Positions 33,713-45,967 are shown, numbered from the stretch's first letter. The stretch is 64,000 nt of DNA from Rana temporaria (GCF_905171775.1 NC_053494.1:200311044-200375043), one strand, 5' to 3'. Notes: a model not told the origin generated them from the sequence alone. Numbers and translations are program-made.

Positions 33713-33984
33713 TTAACCCCTTCGCGCCGACCATTCGCATATATGCGGCCTCGACTTTAGGGGGTTATACCGGGATGATGCCCGCAGCTGCAGGCATCAT
33801 CCCAGGGATAACAACCAATGTGGCTAAAAGCCGCTCGGTTGTTATCCCAGAGGAGCGGGAGGGGACCTCCCCCTATCCTGCCACCTTCCGCCGCTCTTAC
33901 TGGGCCTCCCGCCCCACCGGGAGGCCCGATCTTTGATCCACCACTTCCGGCGGCTAGAGACAGACTGGCACGAAGCCGGAAACG

Positions 33985-34530
33985 GCTTTGTTCCAGTCTT
34001 CTCTCTGTAAACACGGAAGCGACGTCACAACGTCACCGTTTCGGTCACTTCTGCAAGTCGTTCATAATACGGCCGCTCGACTTGTGACTGGGAAAAAAAC
34101 ATGGGAATCAATCTCACCTTCGTTGAGATCCCTTCATTGGTTGCCCGTAAAAGACAGAATCACTTTCAAAGCACTCTGTCTAACACATAAGTGTATTCTG
34201 GGAAATGCCCCCCAATATCTATGCGAGAAAGTAAAAGCTCACAACACCAATCGCATTCTGCGATCCACCAACCAAAATCTACTCCAGATACCCAAAGCCA
34301 GATACAAGTCCAAAGGAGAACGAAGATTTGCGGTCCAAGGCCCCAGACTATGGAACGCTCTACCAACCACCATCCGATTGGTGGTAAACCACCTGGCCTT
34401 CAGGAGAAAGATCAAGACCCATCTCTTCCAAGGGCCCAGGGAATGGATACCAAGCGCCCAGAGGCGATTCAGTTTGCATGTGTTGCGCTATATAAGTTTC
34501 TCACTCACTCACTCACTCACTCACTTAGCT
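33985..34530 (+). mobile_element. L2-like LINE, 3' end with TCAC tail
   Basis: An open frame encodes SLRSLHWLPVKDRITFKAL, NAPQYLCEKV, RRFAVQGPRLWNALPTTIR and FRRKIKTHLF, the usual C-terminus of L2/Rex-type LINE proteins. It ends with a (CTCA)n tract at 34500-34525. The same protein end, on the opposite strand, lies at 41112-41465. Confidence 0.85.
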
Positions 34531-35116
34531 GCCAATGGCGCCGGATTTTTAAAAATATACAGTATTCAGAATTGCTGTTTTCGGTGATCTGAATACTTTG
34601 AAGTGCAAAGTAGGGATTGGGGGTCTTAGACCCCCATCCCTCCATAAAGAGTACCTGTCACCACCTACTGTTACAAGGGATGTTTACATTCCTTGTGACA
34701 GCAATAAAAGTGATCAGAAATTTTGTTTTTAAAACACAATGTAAAAATAAATAAATAAATAAAAAAGCGTCGCTTATGGAGATTTTTAGGTACCGTAGTT
34801 TGTTGCCATTCCACGAGTGTGTGCAATTTTAAAGTGTGACAAGTTTGGTATCTATTTACACGGCGTAACATCATCTTTCACATTATGCAAAAAAATTTGG
34901 CTAACGTTACTGTTTTGTTTTTAAAAAATTAATGAAAGTGTATTTTTCCCAAAAATGCATTTAAAAGACCGCTGCACAAATGCTGTGTGACATAAAATAT
35001 TGCAACAATCGCCATTTTATTCTCTAGATTCTCTGCTAAAAATATATATATATAATATTTGGGGGTTCTAAGTAATTTTCTAGCAAAAAATACGGATTTT
35101 AACTTGTAAGCACCAA

Positions 35117-35808
35117 GGGCCAGATTCTTAGAGGAGATACGACGGCGTATCTCCAGATACGCCGTCGTATCTCTGCGTCCGGCCGGTCGTATCTATGCGC
35201 CTGATTCTTAGAATCAGTTACGCATAGATATCTATTAGATCCGACAGGCGTAAGTCTCTTACGCCGTCGCATCGTAACTGCATATTTACGCTGGCCGCTA
35301 GGGGCGTGTACGCTGATTTACGAGTCAAAACATGTAAATCAGCTAGATGCGCGAATTCACAAACGTACGCCCGGCCGACGCAATACAGTTACGCTGTTTA
35401 AGTTAGGCTTTTCCCGGCGTATAGTTACCCTTGCTATATGGTGGCGTAAGTGCGGCGTACCAATGTTAAGTATGGCCGTCGTTCCCGCGTCGAAATTTGA
35501 AAAAGTTACGTCGTTTGCGTAAGTCGTCCGTGAATGGGGCTGGACGTCATTTACGTTCACGTCGAAACCAATGACGTCCTTGCGGCGTACTTTGGAGCAA
35601 TGCACACTGGGAAATTCCACGGACGGTGCATGCGCCGTTCGGGAAAAACGTCAATCCCGTTGGGTCAAGCCTGATTTACATAACACACACACACCTCTTC
35701 ACAATTTGAATTAGGCGGGCTTACGCCGGCCTATTTACGCTACGCCGTAACATAAATAGGATACGTTACGCCCGCACAAAGTTACGCCATTCTACGTGAA
35801 TCTAGCCC
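35117..35808. mobile_element. CpG-rich MITE, TSD CAA
   Basis: GGGCCAGATTCTTA opens and GTGAATCTAGCCC closes the element. CAA flanks both sides (35114-35116 and 35809-35811). Internally it is very close to 708-1459. Confidence 0.92.
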
Positions 35809-35918
35809 CAAATGTCAGAAATAGGCTTAGTCATGAAGGGGTTTTAATAAAATATTTCCAGCATACCCTAAAATCTATATAAAACCCGAGACAAGATGTG
35901 TGGCTACCATGAACTTAA

Positions 35919-36183
35919 GAGCCGGTTCACACAGGGGCGCCACGACTTCGGGGGCGACTCGGCCAGGCGACCTGAAGACGACTTCTAAGGCGATTTGCAA
36001 AATGACTTCTGTATAGAAGTCAATGCAAATCGCCCCGAGTCGCCCCCGAAGTAGTACAAGAACCTTTTTCTGAATCGGAGCGACTTGCGTCGCTCCTATT
36101 AGAACGGTTCTATTCACTACAATGGGACGCGACTTGTCAGGCGGCTGTGTCGCCTGACGAGTCGCCCCAGTGTGAACCGGGTC
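35919..36183. mobile_element. small TTAA-flanked element 63 bp from an exon
   Basis: TTAA at 35915-35918 and 36184-36187. The ends are GAGCCGGTTCACAC and GTGTGAACCGGGTC. Its right edge is 63 bp from the donor end of the 36247-36460 exon. Confidence 0.85.
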
Positions 36184-36246
36184 TTAAAGTGTGAAGCCAT
36201 CCACAGATTCCCTCCCCAATGGTTGTATGTATTGATGTGTGCTGAC

Positions 36247-36460
36247 CTTTTGCTTTGGGCGTGGTATCCCTCGCGGAACGTCGCTGTTCTCGCTCCCTCC
36301 TCTTCCTCAGTAGGTCTTTCTGGAAGGTGGCGATGGTGCGCAGCAGATCCTTCCCCTGAACCTCGCATGGAGGGAGCACCATACTACAATCCAGAAACTC
36401 ATTAATGGCATTCAGGAGGTCTTGACGTTCTGCGGCTATGTATGCAGCTTCATGGAAAAC
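36247..36460 (-). CDS. SLC4A3: SLC4A3 exon, end of cytoplasmic domain
   Basis: This exon is 214 bp: 71 codons then the first base of an Asp codon. The acceptor is CCTCTTTCAG and the donor GTCAGC. It encodes VFHEAAYIAAERQDLL, INEFLDCSMVLPPCEV, LLRTIATFQKDLLRKRRERE and a basic stretch. The LLRKRREREQ string is AE3-like; AE2 differs here. It belongs to the cytoplasmic band-3 domain that regulates transport. Confidence 0.97.
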
Positions 36461-36493
36461 CTGAAAGAGGCAAGAAGAACCTTCGTTAATGGT

Positions 36494-36855
36494 TTAAAAA
36501 ATGATCGTGTGTGGGCTAAAACGATGTAAAAAAAAAACGCGCATGCTTAGAAGCAAGTTATGAGACGGGATCGCACGTTCTGGTAAAACTACCATTCATA
36601 ATGGAGTAAGCACATTCATCACGCTGTAACAGACAAAAAAGCGTGAATCGTCTTTTACTAACACGGAATCAGCTAAAGCAGCCCAAAGGCGAATGGAACT
36701 TCCCCTTTATAGTGCCGTTGTACGTGTTGTGCGTCACCGCGCTTTGCTAGATCATTTTTTAAAAATGATAGTGTGTGGGCAACATCGTTTTAATGATGAA
36801 GTTGGGAAAACGTTGTTTTTTTTTCATGCTGAAAAATGATCGTGTGTACGCGGCA
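36494..36855. mobile_element. TIR element of the GCCGCGTACACAC family, left end lost
   Basis: The right end GATCGTGTGTACGCGGCA is intact. The interior shares AGACGGGATCGC and TTCATAATGGAG with 3953-4100 and 8415-8480. The left terminus is missing or degraded, only about 30 bp from the preceding exon edge. Confidence 0.7.
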
Positions 36856-37099
36856 TGAGTCTCCACTCGTGCTTAAAAAAACAAAACAAAAAAAACATTG
36901 AAATACATGCGTCCGGCACCCTGCATGTAGATTAGGGCCCGGGCACATGGATAAGGGGGGCGCGCCCCCAAATGGAGTGCCCACCACTGGTTGGTACTTT
37001 TCAGAGACAGGATTTAAAAAAGTAATTGAAGAGTACAAAATTTGGTGCAGCTCTGCCTAGAAAACAATCAGCTTTCCAGGTTTTATTGTCAAACCTTAA

Positions 37100-37662
37100 A
37101 GCGGAGGTTCACCCTAAAAAACATCTATATACCATTGCATCCAGCATACTTCCGACATCTACAGTATGCTGTTTTTTTTTTTTTTAGTTTGGCGTACATA
37201 CCGTTTTATTGTTATTTTCCCCCCGGCTTCTGGGTTCTGGCTCCCGTTTGAGTGGGCGTTCCTATTCAGAGGTTAGATGATTGACGTCTGGTGAAAAACT
37301 TCCCCTGGCGCATAAGGAGCGTCACCAGTTTTCCGTAACTAGCTGACCTGCGAGTCGGCTCTATACCGCCGTGTAGAGCCGACTGCGCAGGCGCCATATA
37401 GAGCCGACTCGCAGGTCAGCTAGTTACGGAAAACTGGTGAGGCGCTTTATGCGCCAGGGGAAGTTTTTCACCAGAGGTCAATCATCTAACCTCTGAATAG
37501 GAACGCCCACTCCCGCTGGAGCCAGAACCCGGAAGCCGGGGGGGAAAACAACAATAAATGTACGGCAAAAAAATAAAAAATAAAATAAAAAACATCATAT
37601 TGTAGATGTCGGAAGTATGCTGGATGTAATGGTATATAATTGTTTTAGGGTGAACCTCCGCT
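37100..37662. mobile_element. TTAA-flanked giant hairpin, copy 3
   Basis: TTAA at 37096-37099 and 37663-37666. The ends are AGCGGAGGTTCACCC and GGGTGAACCTCCGCT. The arms meet near 37375, where GAGCCGACTCGCAGGTCAGC and its inverse face each other. Confidence 0.92.
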
Positions 37663-37898
37663 TTAATTCAACAAGCTGAAGTTAGAAGCTGATTGGCTAC
37701 CATGCACAACTGCTCCAGTTTTAGTAAATCAACCCCATTGTCTTCTTACATTTCAAAAGGCAGGAAAAACATCCCCTGTACAGCAATTTGCTGATGTAAA
37801 AACTGGGTTGGATTCAGCTTCTGTGTCTCATTGAAGAGTTACGCTGCCTGTGGTGGATGGTGCCAAGTCGGCAAATGACCATACTGTCCAGACAGACT

Positions 37899-38638
37899 GG
37901 GGCAGATCCTCGTACAGCGGCGCATTTATGCGCCGGGCGTAGCGTTTCTAAGATACACTACGCCACGGTAACTTACTTTTTTTTTAATCCACAAAGAATC
38001 CGCGCCGTAAGTTACAGCGGCGTAGTGTATCTTTGGCGGCATAATGGCGCGGAATTCAAATGGCTGTGATGGGGGCGTGTTTTATGTAAATACGCCGTGA
38101 CCCGACGTAAACAACGTTTTTTTTTAACTGCGCATGCGCCGTCCGTGGGGGTATCCTAGTGCGCATGCTCGAAATTAACCCGGAACAAGCCAATGCTTCC
38201 GACGGTGACGTCATTCTACGCAAATCCCTATTTGCGAACGACTTACGCAAACGATGTAAAAATTTCAAATTTCTACGCGGGAAGGACGGCCATACTTAAC
38301 ATTGAGTACGCCTCATAACAGTAGCTTTAACTATACGCCGGAAAAAGCCGAATGCAAACGACGTAAAAAAAATGCGCCGGCCGGACGTACGTTCGTGGAT
38401 CGCCGTAACTAGCTCATTTGCATACTCGACGCGGAATTCAACGGAAACGCCACCTAGCAGCCACCGAAGAATTGCAGCTTAGATCCGACGGCGTACTAAG
38501 ACGTACGCCTGACGGATCTTGCCGAGATGCCGTCGTATCTTGTTTTGAAGATACAAAACAAAGATACGACGCGCAAAATTTGAAATTACGCGGCGTATCA
38601 AGAGATACAATGGCGTAATTGTTCTGTGGATCTGCCCC
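37899..38638. mobile_element. CpG-rich MITE variant (GGGGCAGATCC ends)
   Basis: GGGGCAGATCC at the left and GGATCTGCCCC at the right. AGACT occurs immediately on both sides (37894-37898 and 38639-38643), longer than the 3-bp duplications seen elsewhere in the family. Confidence 0.85.
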
Positions 38639-39518
38639 AGACTGGGTCTAAAGAGGTATGTCAACACAACACCATGTTTTGCACTCCCATACTTTTAGTG
38701 TGTGAGTATAAACTTTATTTTATACTGTTTTAGGTGAATTTACCAGGGTCCTGGTCTCAAAAAGGTTGAGAAGCAATGATCTAGACCTCGCCATTGAATT
38801 TGCTGGTGACAAATAAATAAATGAAGTGAACTTTCAAGCTTTGTAAAACCACTTAGGAGCCTCAATGTGAAGAGCCTGTTGTGGTACACCATGACCATAT
38901 GGTAACCATTACTGAGCTTATTCCCACAGTACTATATCAGTCACTGGAGCCTTGTAATCACCTAACAATTACTGGTAGCTCCATTGATTTCTGGAAAACA
39001 TATATATTTCCTGCGCTGGTAAAATAACTGTAATTAAACCAATTAAATGAAAGAAAATAAATGCCAGCAGGGAATAATGATCACATGGCGTCATTGCGCT
39101 CTTAGGCACCCAGTTAAAGATCTCCCATAATCCTCTAGATAGCTCGGGGCGTGATCCCCCCATTTAGTCACATTCACCTTTTGCCATTGAGTCAAGGCTG
39201 TTAATAATATAAAATTGACTTTATTGTAACGAGTTGGCAGAATCGTTTAATGCGTTCCTTTACACGAGGCAGTAATTTCACCGTTCTCTCTGATATTTTG
39301 TAGCTCTCTAAAGGCTCCCTCCGCATGCGGTGAAATAATATTATAGTCAGTGAGAGAGATGATTATATTGGTGGGAAGGTATTCTTTCTGATACGGATCA
39401 TCACAGGGAAGTTATTCAGCTCAGTAGCTACATAATTTCTAGGTAGAATATTTTAGAAGAGTAAATGAAAAGTAAGGTGGAACTGTAAAAAAAAAAGAGT
39501 TGTTAAAGGGAACGCAGG
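38639..39518. other. intron stretch, no feature seen
   Basis: One of the longest stretches without recognisable repeats. AT-rich, no coding similarity. Conservation across frogs would show whether it holds a regulatory element. Confidence 0.5.
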
Positions 39519-40238
39519 CCCGGATTCAGAAAGATGCGTGTATCTTTAGGCGGGCGTAGCGCATCTCATATGCGCTACGCCGCCGTAACTTAGACAGGCG
39601 AGTAGTGTATTCAGAAAGAAGTGCGCCCGAAGTTACGGCGGCGTAGCGTATATGGGCCGGCGTAAGCCCGCCTAATTCAAAGTAGGCTGGTAGGGGGCGT
39701 GTTGTATGCTAATGAATCGTGACCCCACATATTTGACGCACCTAACTAACATGCTCAGTATCACGTCGAATTTTATCCGTAAATTACGCCGGCTCAATGT
39801 TTAGTCGACGTGAACGTAACCTACGCCCATCCGTATTCACGGACGACTTACGCAAACGACGTCAAATACGACGCTGTTTCGACGTTTCCGACGTCCATAC
39901 CTAACATGACTTACCCCTGCTTTATGAGGGGTAAAGTTACGCCGGACCGACGCCTTACGTAAACATCGTATATAGATGCGCCGGACGGAACTACGTTTGT
40001 GAATCGGCGTATCTAGGTCATTTGCATATTTGAATAGGAAATCAATGGGAGAGCCTGATGCGTCCAGCGTATATATGCGCCCACGATACGCCGGCGTAGG
40101 AAATTTACGTCGGTCGGAAGAAGCCTATTTTCAGGCGTATCTAGTTTTCTGGGTACGGCGCACAGATACGACGGCGCAAATTTACACTTACGCGGCGTAT
40201 ATCGAGATACGTCGGCGTAATTGCTTTCTAAATCCGGG
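39519..40238. mobile_element. CpG-rich MITE, TSD AGG
   Basis: CCCGGATTC opens and AAATCCGGG closes the element. AGG flanks both sides (39516-39518 and 40239-40241). Internal CGCCGTAACTTA motifs. Confidence 0.85.
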
Positions 40239-40490
40239 AGGCAATTTTTTATTTTTTCTAGATAGGAAAGTGGTCAGATTATCTCAGCATTGTATGTTAA
40301 TGTATTAAAAACCTTAAAGCAAAATTCTTGCCAAAATAAAAAGATTAAAATTAATAGATGATTAAAAGATCAAATAAAAAAAAAAACAGCTTTTGTTACA
40401 ATATTTAATTTCTAATATGCAGTACTTTTTTTCAGCCACAAGATGCCCTCAGTCTGTTGGACAGCATCATTCTACCTTCTGAGCCTAGGC

Positions 40491-40841
40491 CACAGGTGTC
40501 AAACACAAGGCCCGCGGGCCGAATCCGGCCCTCCAGGCCATTTCATGCAGGTCTCGCTCCTCTTTTGCAGTTGCATGAGAGCTACAGCCCTCCTCTGGTC
40601 CCCATACTTTTTGCTTTCAAGCAATACATCCCGCTTCTTCCCATCAGCAGCATAAGGAAAGGGGGTGCACTGTGATGTAAGGGAGAGTGGGGGACTCAAA
40701 TTCTGATGGTGGGTGGCTCTTGGCATCTAATGTAAGGATAGGGGATGCACTGGACATCTAATCTTACAGATACAACTGGACCTTTTGAGGGCAATCATTA
40801 TGCTGATGCGGCCCGCAATAAAATTGAGTTTGACACCCCTG
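40491..40841. mobile_element. hAT-like element, perfect TSD GCCTAGGC
   Basis: The ends are CACAGGTGTCAAAC and GTTTGACACCCCTG, the typical termini of a widespread vertebrate hAT group. GCCTAGGC flanks both sides (40483-40490 and 40842-40849). 351 bp, no transposase. Confidence 0.92.
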
Positions 40842-41012
40842 GCCTAGGCCATCCCAGGTAAGCTCCCATTCTGCGACTGGACAGTGAAAGGAGAAGCAGC
40901 ACAGTGATGAGCTCATCTCTCTATCACTCTACTTCTTCCCCTATCAGCATGCTCCTTGTCAGCAAATGAAGACACTTCCTGTCAGATAAAACACTGTCAG
41001 TGAAGAGAAAAT

Positions 41013-42320
41013 GAGTGAGTGAGTGAGTGAAAAACTTATAGAGCGCAACACTTGCGAACTGAATCGCCTCTGGGTGCTGTTTCCATTTCTTCTGTAAGGA
41101 AACCCTTTACCTCAGAAGAGATGGGTTTTAATCCTTCTCCTGAAGGCCAAGTGGTCCGACTCCAGTCGGATGGTGGTTGGTAGTGCATTCCACAGTCGAG
41201 GTCCTTGGACAGCAAATCTCCGATCTCCTTTGGATTTGTATCTTGCATTGGGTATTTCCAGTAGGTTTTGATTTGTTGATCGCAGAATGCGATTTGGGTT
41301 ATAGGTTTTTATTATTTCGCATAGATATTGGGGAGCGTTTCCTTGAATACACTTGTGTGTTAGGCAGAGTGCCTTAAAAGTGATTCTGTCTTTCACTGGT
41401 AGCCAGTGAAGAGATCTAAGCGAAAAGGAGATTGACTTCCATGGTTTTTTCCAGTCACTAATCAAGCAGCCGTATTTTGAACGACTTGCAGACGAGTGAT
41501 TTGTTATTTGGGAAGTCCTAAATAAAGGGCATTTGCGTAGTTCAGTCTGGAATTGATGATTGTTCCCACCACGACTGCAATGTCCTCTTTAGGGATAAAG
41601 GGGTAAGTCGGCGTAGTAGGCGCAGCAGATGATGGGATCCGCTGACTACTACCCTATTTGTGCATACATTGTCATGTAGGAGTCGAAGATGACTCTGAGA
41701 CTTTTGACTTTGGTGCTAGGGGTGATAGTTTTACCCAGAATGGGTGGGGGAGTCCATGTTGACGCGGAGTGACTTTTCCGGATTGCGTGAAACAGGAGAA
41801 GCTCTGTTTTTGAACCATTGAGTTTAAGATAACTGGATGTCATCCAGTTATCTATTAGAGTGAGAGATCTCTCTAATCCAGGAGAATGATCCTTTTCGTT
41901 GCTGACGCGGAGATATAGTTGAGTGTCGTCTGCATATGAATGGTAAAGTAGCTTCTGGTTCCTGATGATTTCAAAGAGGGGACGGAGATAGATATTGAAC
42001 AGTACCAGTGATAAGGGAGATCCCTGAGGGACTCTGCATGATACCGTATGCTTTCCTGATGTGAAAGATCCCAACTTCACTGTTTGTGAGCGGTTTTCCA
42101 AAAAGGAGGAGAACCATGGTAAATCTGCTTCTGCGACTTTGGCTACTTCAGCTAGCCTAGTAAGTAGTAGTCCATGGTCTACCGTGTCAAAGGCCGCACT
42201 AAGGTCCAACAGGATCAGGAGAGAGGATTCTCCTTCATCTGCGGCCTCTAGGACGTCATCCCATATTTTTACCAGAGAAGTTTCAGTTCCGTTCCGTGAG
42301 GATAAATCTTCTTAGTTGAG
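41013..42320 (-). mobile_element. L2-like LINE fragment with RT motif and GAGT-type tail
   Basis: On the minus strand, 41649-42209 encodes a reverse-transcriptase part with FSSFLENRSQTVKLGS, VPQGSPLSLVLFNIYL and HSYADDTQLYL (the catalytic YADD box). 41112-41465 encodes the C-terminal domain (HWLPVKDRITFKAL, LWNALPTTIR). A short gap with frame change separates them. The 3' tail is (GAGT)n on the plus strand near 41013-41028. It is 5'-truncated and non-functional, in the same orientation as the gene. Confidence 0.88.
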
Positions 42321-42969
42321 CTCTAGGTGAGTGTAAACCCAATAGGACATCCACCTTAATTTAGTATATCGTTTTTATCTATATATGTACATGGGGTTGG
42401 GGTGTAATCAGGTTGATTATTATGTGTCAGGACCAAGATCTGAACCCAGGACCTTGACTGCATCCAGCTGTAGCTCTCCTTGCTGAACCACTTGAGAGGT
42501 ATGCTGTCTGAACCCTTGGAAAATCTTGCCTTGTACCTTTTTTATGGTGAAACTTGAACTCCTTACTCCTCCTATGAACTTCCTATTTTACCCATGCCTT
42601 GCACTTCCTGTTTGCCAGATTATTGTGCTCTCTCTAGTTGATATTTTGCCCCTTTGTGTACCTGCAGCTGTCCTTCTCTCAACTACCACTTGTTACCGCC
42701 CTTTGGCTTGTTCTTCAACTACGCTTTCGCTTTATCCCAACCTGCAACTACTTGTTACCAACCTTTGGCTTGTTTACTGGCTTTACTTCTGCTTGATTCC
42801 TACCTGTATATCTGCTACAGGACCTGCTTACCTCCTGGTAGGGCAATCCTGAGGGCCGCGACCTGGTACTAACACACAGCAAAACCCATCTCCACCATCA
42901 GGTGCTCTGTTGAATACCAGTTAGTACTTAGACCCTGCACATTGGGTAAGCCCGTGTTATCTGCTAGGA
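42321..42969. other. intron stretch with a tRNA-like segment
   Basis: On the minus strand, 42426-42505 contains GTGGTTCAGCAAGGAGAGCT and CTGGGTTCAGATC, loosely like pol III A and B boxes. It might be a SINE head. No body or tail could be defined, so no RNA gene is called. Confidence 0.35.
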
Positions 42970-43269
42970 CAGGGTTTCTCAACCAGAGTTCCGTGAAACT
43001 TTAGGGTTCCTCCAGAGATTGCTAGGGGTTCCTTGAGCAATCAGCAATTTCTTCCTCTCAGATAAGTTTCCACTGACGCCATTGATCTTTTTAGCTATCT
43101 GTAAGGGGGTAATTCTTCTCAATGACCAGAAGTGTAAGGAGCATTCTTCCCACTGACCATCACACTAAAGTATCATAAATTGTAGATATCATCATTTTTA
43201 GTAGGGGTTCCCTGGGACCGGAAAGATATTTCAAGGGTTCTTTTGTGTTGAAAGGGTTGAGAAAGGCTG
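42970..43269. mobile_element. hAT-like element, TSD TGCTAGGA/CGCTAGGG
   Basis: CAGGGTTTCTCAACC at the left faces GGTTGAGAAAGGCTG at the right. The flanking octamers match at 6 of 8. The body contains AGGGTTCCTCC and GGGGTTCC repeats. Confidence 0.7.
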
Positions 43270-43489
43270 CGCTAGGGTGACCTTCTTGTGTACTCATCCA
43301 GCTAATTATTATTAGCTGGTCCCCAGAACTGAAGAACGGGGAGAGCCGCGTGTAAACACGGCTTCCCGTGCTTCACTGTGGCGGCTGCATCGATCGTGTC
43401 ATCCCCTTTATAGGGAGACACAATCGATGATGTCACTCCTACAGCCACACCCCCCTACAGTTGTAAACACACACTAGGTGAAACATAAC

Positions 43490-44437
43490 CCCTTCAGCGC
43501 CCCCTGTGGTTAACTCCCAAACTGCAACTGTCATTTTCACAATAAACAATGCAATTTAGATGCATTTTTTGCTGTGAAAATGACAATGGTCCCAAAAATG
43601 TGTCAAAATTGTCCGAAGTGTCGCCATAATGTCGCAGTCACGAAAAAAAACGTTGTAAAAAAAAAAAAAAGTAGTAAAATTTTTTTTTTTTTTTATAAAA
43701 ATGCAATAAAACTATCCCCTATTTTGTAAACGCTTTAAATTTTGCGCAAACCAACCGATAAATTTTTTTTTACCAAAAATAGGTAGAAGAATACGTATCG
43801 GCCTTAACTGAGGAAAAAATATGCTTTTTTTATATATTTTTGGGGGATATTTATTATAGAAAAAAGTAAAAAATATTGATTTTTTTTCAAAACTGTCGCT
43901 CTATTTTTTTTTAATAGCGCAAAAAAAAAAAAACGCAGAGGTGATCAAATACCACCAAAAGAAAGCTCTATTTGTGGGGAAAAAAGGACGTCAATTTTTT
44001 TTGGGAGCACGACCGCGCAATTGTCTGTTAAAGCGACACAGTGCCGAATCGCAAAACCTGGCCTGGGCATTTAGCTGCCTAAAGGTTCGGGGCTTAAGGC
44101 TGCATTCACACCTTGGCGTGCAAAATCGTGAATTGCGGCGACAAATTGCGGCGTTTTGTACCGTGATTTGCGGCGACAAAACGCCGCGATTGTGAATGCA
44201 GCCTTACCTCCTCTATGGAGATGGTTCACATCTCCTATGCCGAACGCCGAAAGCCGCCTGAAAAAAAGGTCCGGGACTTGTTTTCAGGCGGCAGGCGTAC
44301 GGCGTTCGGCGTTCGGCGTGGAGATGTGAACCATCTCCATAGAGGGCAATGTGAAATAATCCCTCCAGCGTCTCAGGGGCGGCTGCGGCGTCGCACTACA
44401 GGCGTAGATACGCCTAGGTGTGAACGGGGGCTAAGTG
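43490..44437. mobile_element. TTAA-type element with inner TTAA element
   Basis: CCCCTTCAGCGCCCCCTG at the left and GGCTAAGTGG then TTAA at the right. The body (AGCTCTATTTGTGGGG and onward) matches 3560-3740. From about 44097 an inner element begins TTAAGGCTGCATTCACACC and contains a CGCCGAACGCC-type dyad. Confidence 0.6.
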
Positions 44438-44492
44438 GTTAAAGGAACCAATTTAGAAAATAAAAAACAAACCTTTACAACCACTTTAAGAT

Positions 44493-44944
44493 GAAAATCA
44501 AGAAAAACTCCCCAGGGAATGTCAAATTAGCAACCTCCCCAATAAAAGACAGATGATTGTTCTGGGAATCAGGAACAGGGTGTTTTAATTGATATAACAA
44601 CATAATGTAATTTAATGGTGACTACTGGGAGCAAAAAATTTAACAAAATACAGAAAGAGCTAATGTAGTGTAAATATACTGTATGTTAATGCGTATACTA
44701 TAAAATCAAAACAGCTTATTATAGATAATTTAAGATTCCAATATATAATCACACATAGGGCTCGTGTCACTGGGTGTTATTATCAAATGTAGCTGTATGA
44801 GTTTGAATGCAAAATTCAGCAAAGGAACAGTTGTATCTGATGACATGCAACATAAAGTAGGTCAACGAGAACCAAGCACATTGAAAGAATATGAATGTTA
44901 TTCCAGCTGCAGTGCAGCAGCCATTCATTATTGAGGTTGTTTTA
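44493..44944. other. intron stretch, no feature seen
   Basis: AT-rich. No paired ends or coding similarity recognised. Confidence 0.5.
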
Positions 44945-45146
44945 TGCCTCGTGCACACGGCCGGACTTTCCGAGAAAAAAGTCAGACTGGCTTTTTTTCT
45001 CGGAAAGTCCAGCCGTGTGTAGCCTCCATCTGACTTTTTTTCTCGGTAGTCCGACGGACCTTAGATAGAGAACCTGTTCTCTTTCTTTCCGTCGGACTTC
45101 CCACTGACTTTTGCACGGTCAAAGTTCCGACCGTGTGTACGAGGCA
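44945..45146. mobile_element. short TIR element TGCCTCGTGCACACGG
   Basis: TGCCTCGTGCACACGG at the left and CCGTGTGTACGAGGCA at the right. TTA and TAA flank it. It contains a CTTTCCGAGAAAAAAGTC dyad. About 200 bp. Confidence 0.8.
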
Positions 45147-45493
45147 TAAGTGGTCATTATGGGTTCCTTGAATGGTGACCATTGGTTTGCTCTTGCCTGC
45201 ATAGTTGCAAAGCAAATATTTCTTTACTCTCCATGTGTAAGGAGGTATTAGAAGGAATTCTTGTATTCCCTAGTATATTTAATGGGGCCATTTTAGAATG
45301 AGAAACTTAGGTGTAGAGTTGGCAGAGAAGAAGCACAATTTAGGTCTAGCCCCATGGGTCACCGTGGGCCCCTTATTCAAGCAATTTAGTCTACTGAGTG
45401 AAAACTCTGGCTGGGGAATGCTCTGGGGTTCTTTTAGCTGGGCTTATTACTAGGAGCAGAAAAAAGTCTGCCTATTACAGCGAATGCTACGGA

Positions 45494-45798
45494 CATAGGT
45501 GTGCGCAGCCTATTGCATTAGGGTGTGCACCCCAAGGCTCAAACACATATGCGTGTGTGTGTATGTGTATATATACTAACAATGTCAGTAGAGCAATGGA
45601 CAGTGTCAGTAGGGCAGAGATTGGTGTCAGTATGGCAGTGGACAGTGTAAGTAGATTTAATTTTTATTATTTAATTTTTTATTATTTTTTACAATTTTAT
45701 TTTTTAATATTTTTTATAATTTTGTTATGTATAATTTTTGTTTTATAATTTTTTATTTACAAATATTTTATAATTTGTTATTTATATATATTTTTTTA

Positions 45799-45845
<47 letters not shown>

Positions 45846-45967
45846 TTAGAAGACCCATTAGGGGGCTTTGTCAAAATATCAGGGGTCTAAAAAGGGGGAA
45901 TTTTCCCCATATGGGGTGATTAGGGTGTGCCCAAGCACACCTGGCACACCCTGTGCGCACGCCTATG
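45494..45967. mobile_element. hAT-like element related to 18732-19022
   Basis: CATAGGTGTGCGCAG at the left and CTGTGCGCACGCCTATG at the right. The flanking octamers GCTACGGA and GCTAATGA match at 6 of 8. The middle is an AT-rich low-complexity stretch (45655-45845) with a short (AT)n. Confidence 0.75.

Larger units (their letters stand above)
33717..35843. mobile_element. TTAA-flanked element holding a LINE end and a MITE
   Basis: TTAA at 33713-33716 and 35844-35847. The ends CCCCTTCGCG and CATGAAGGGGTT are inverse. The LINE fragment (about 33985-34530) and the MITE (35117-35808) are insertions inside it. Confidence 0.65.
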
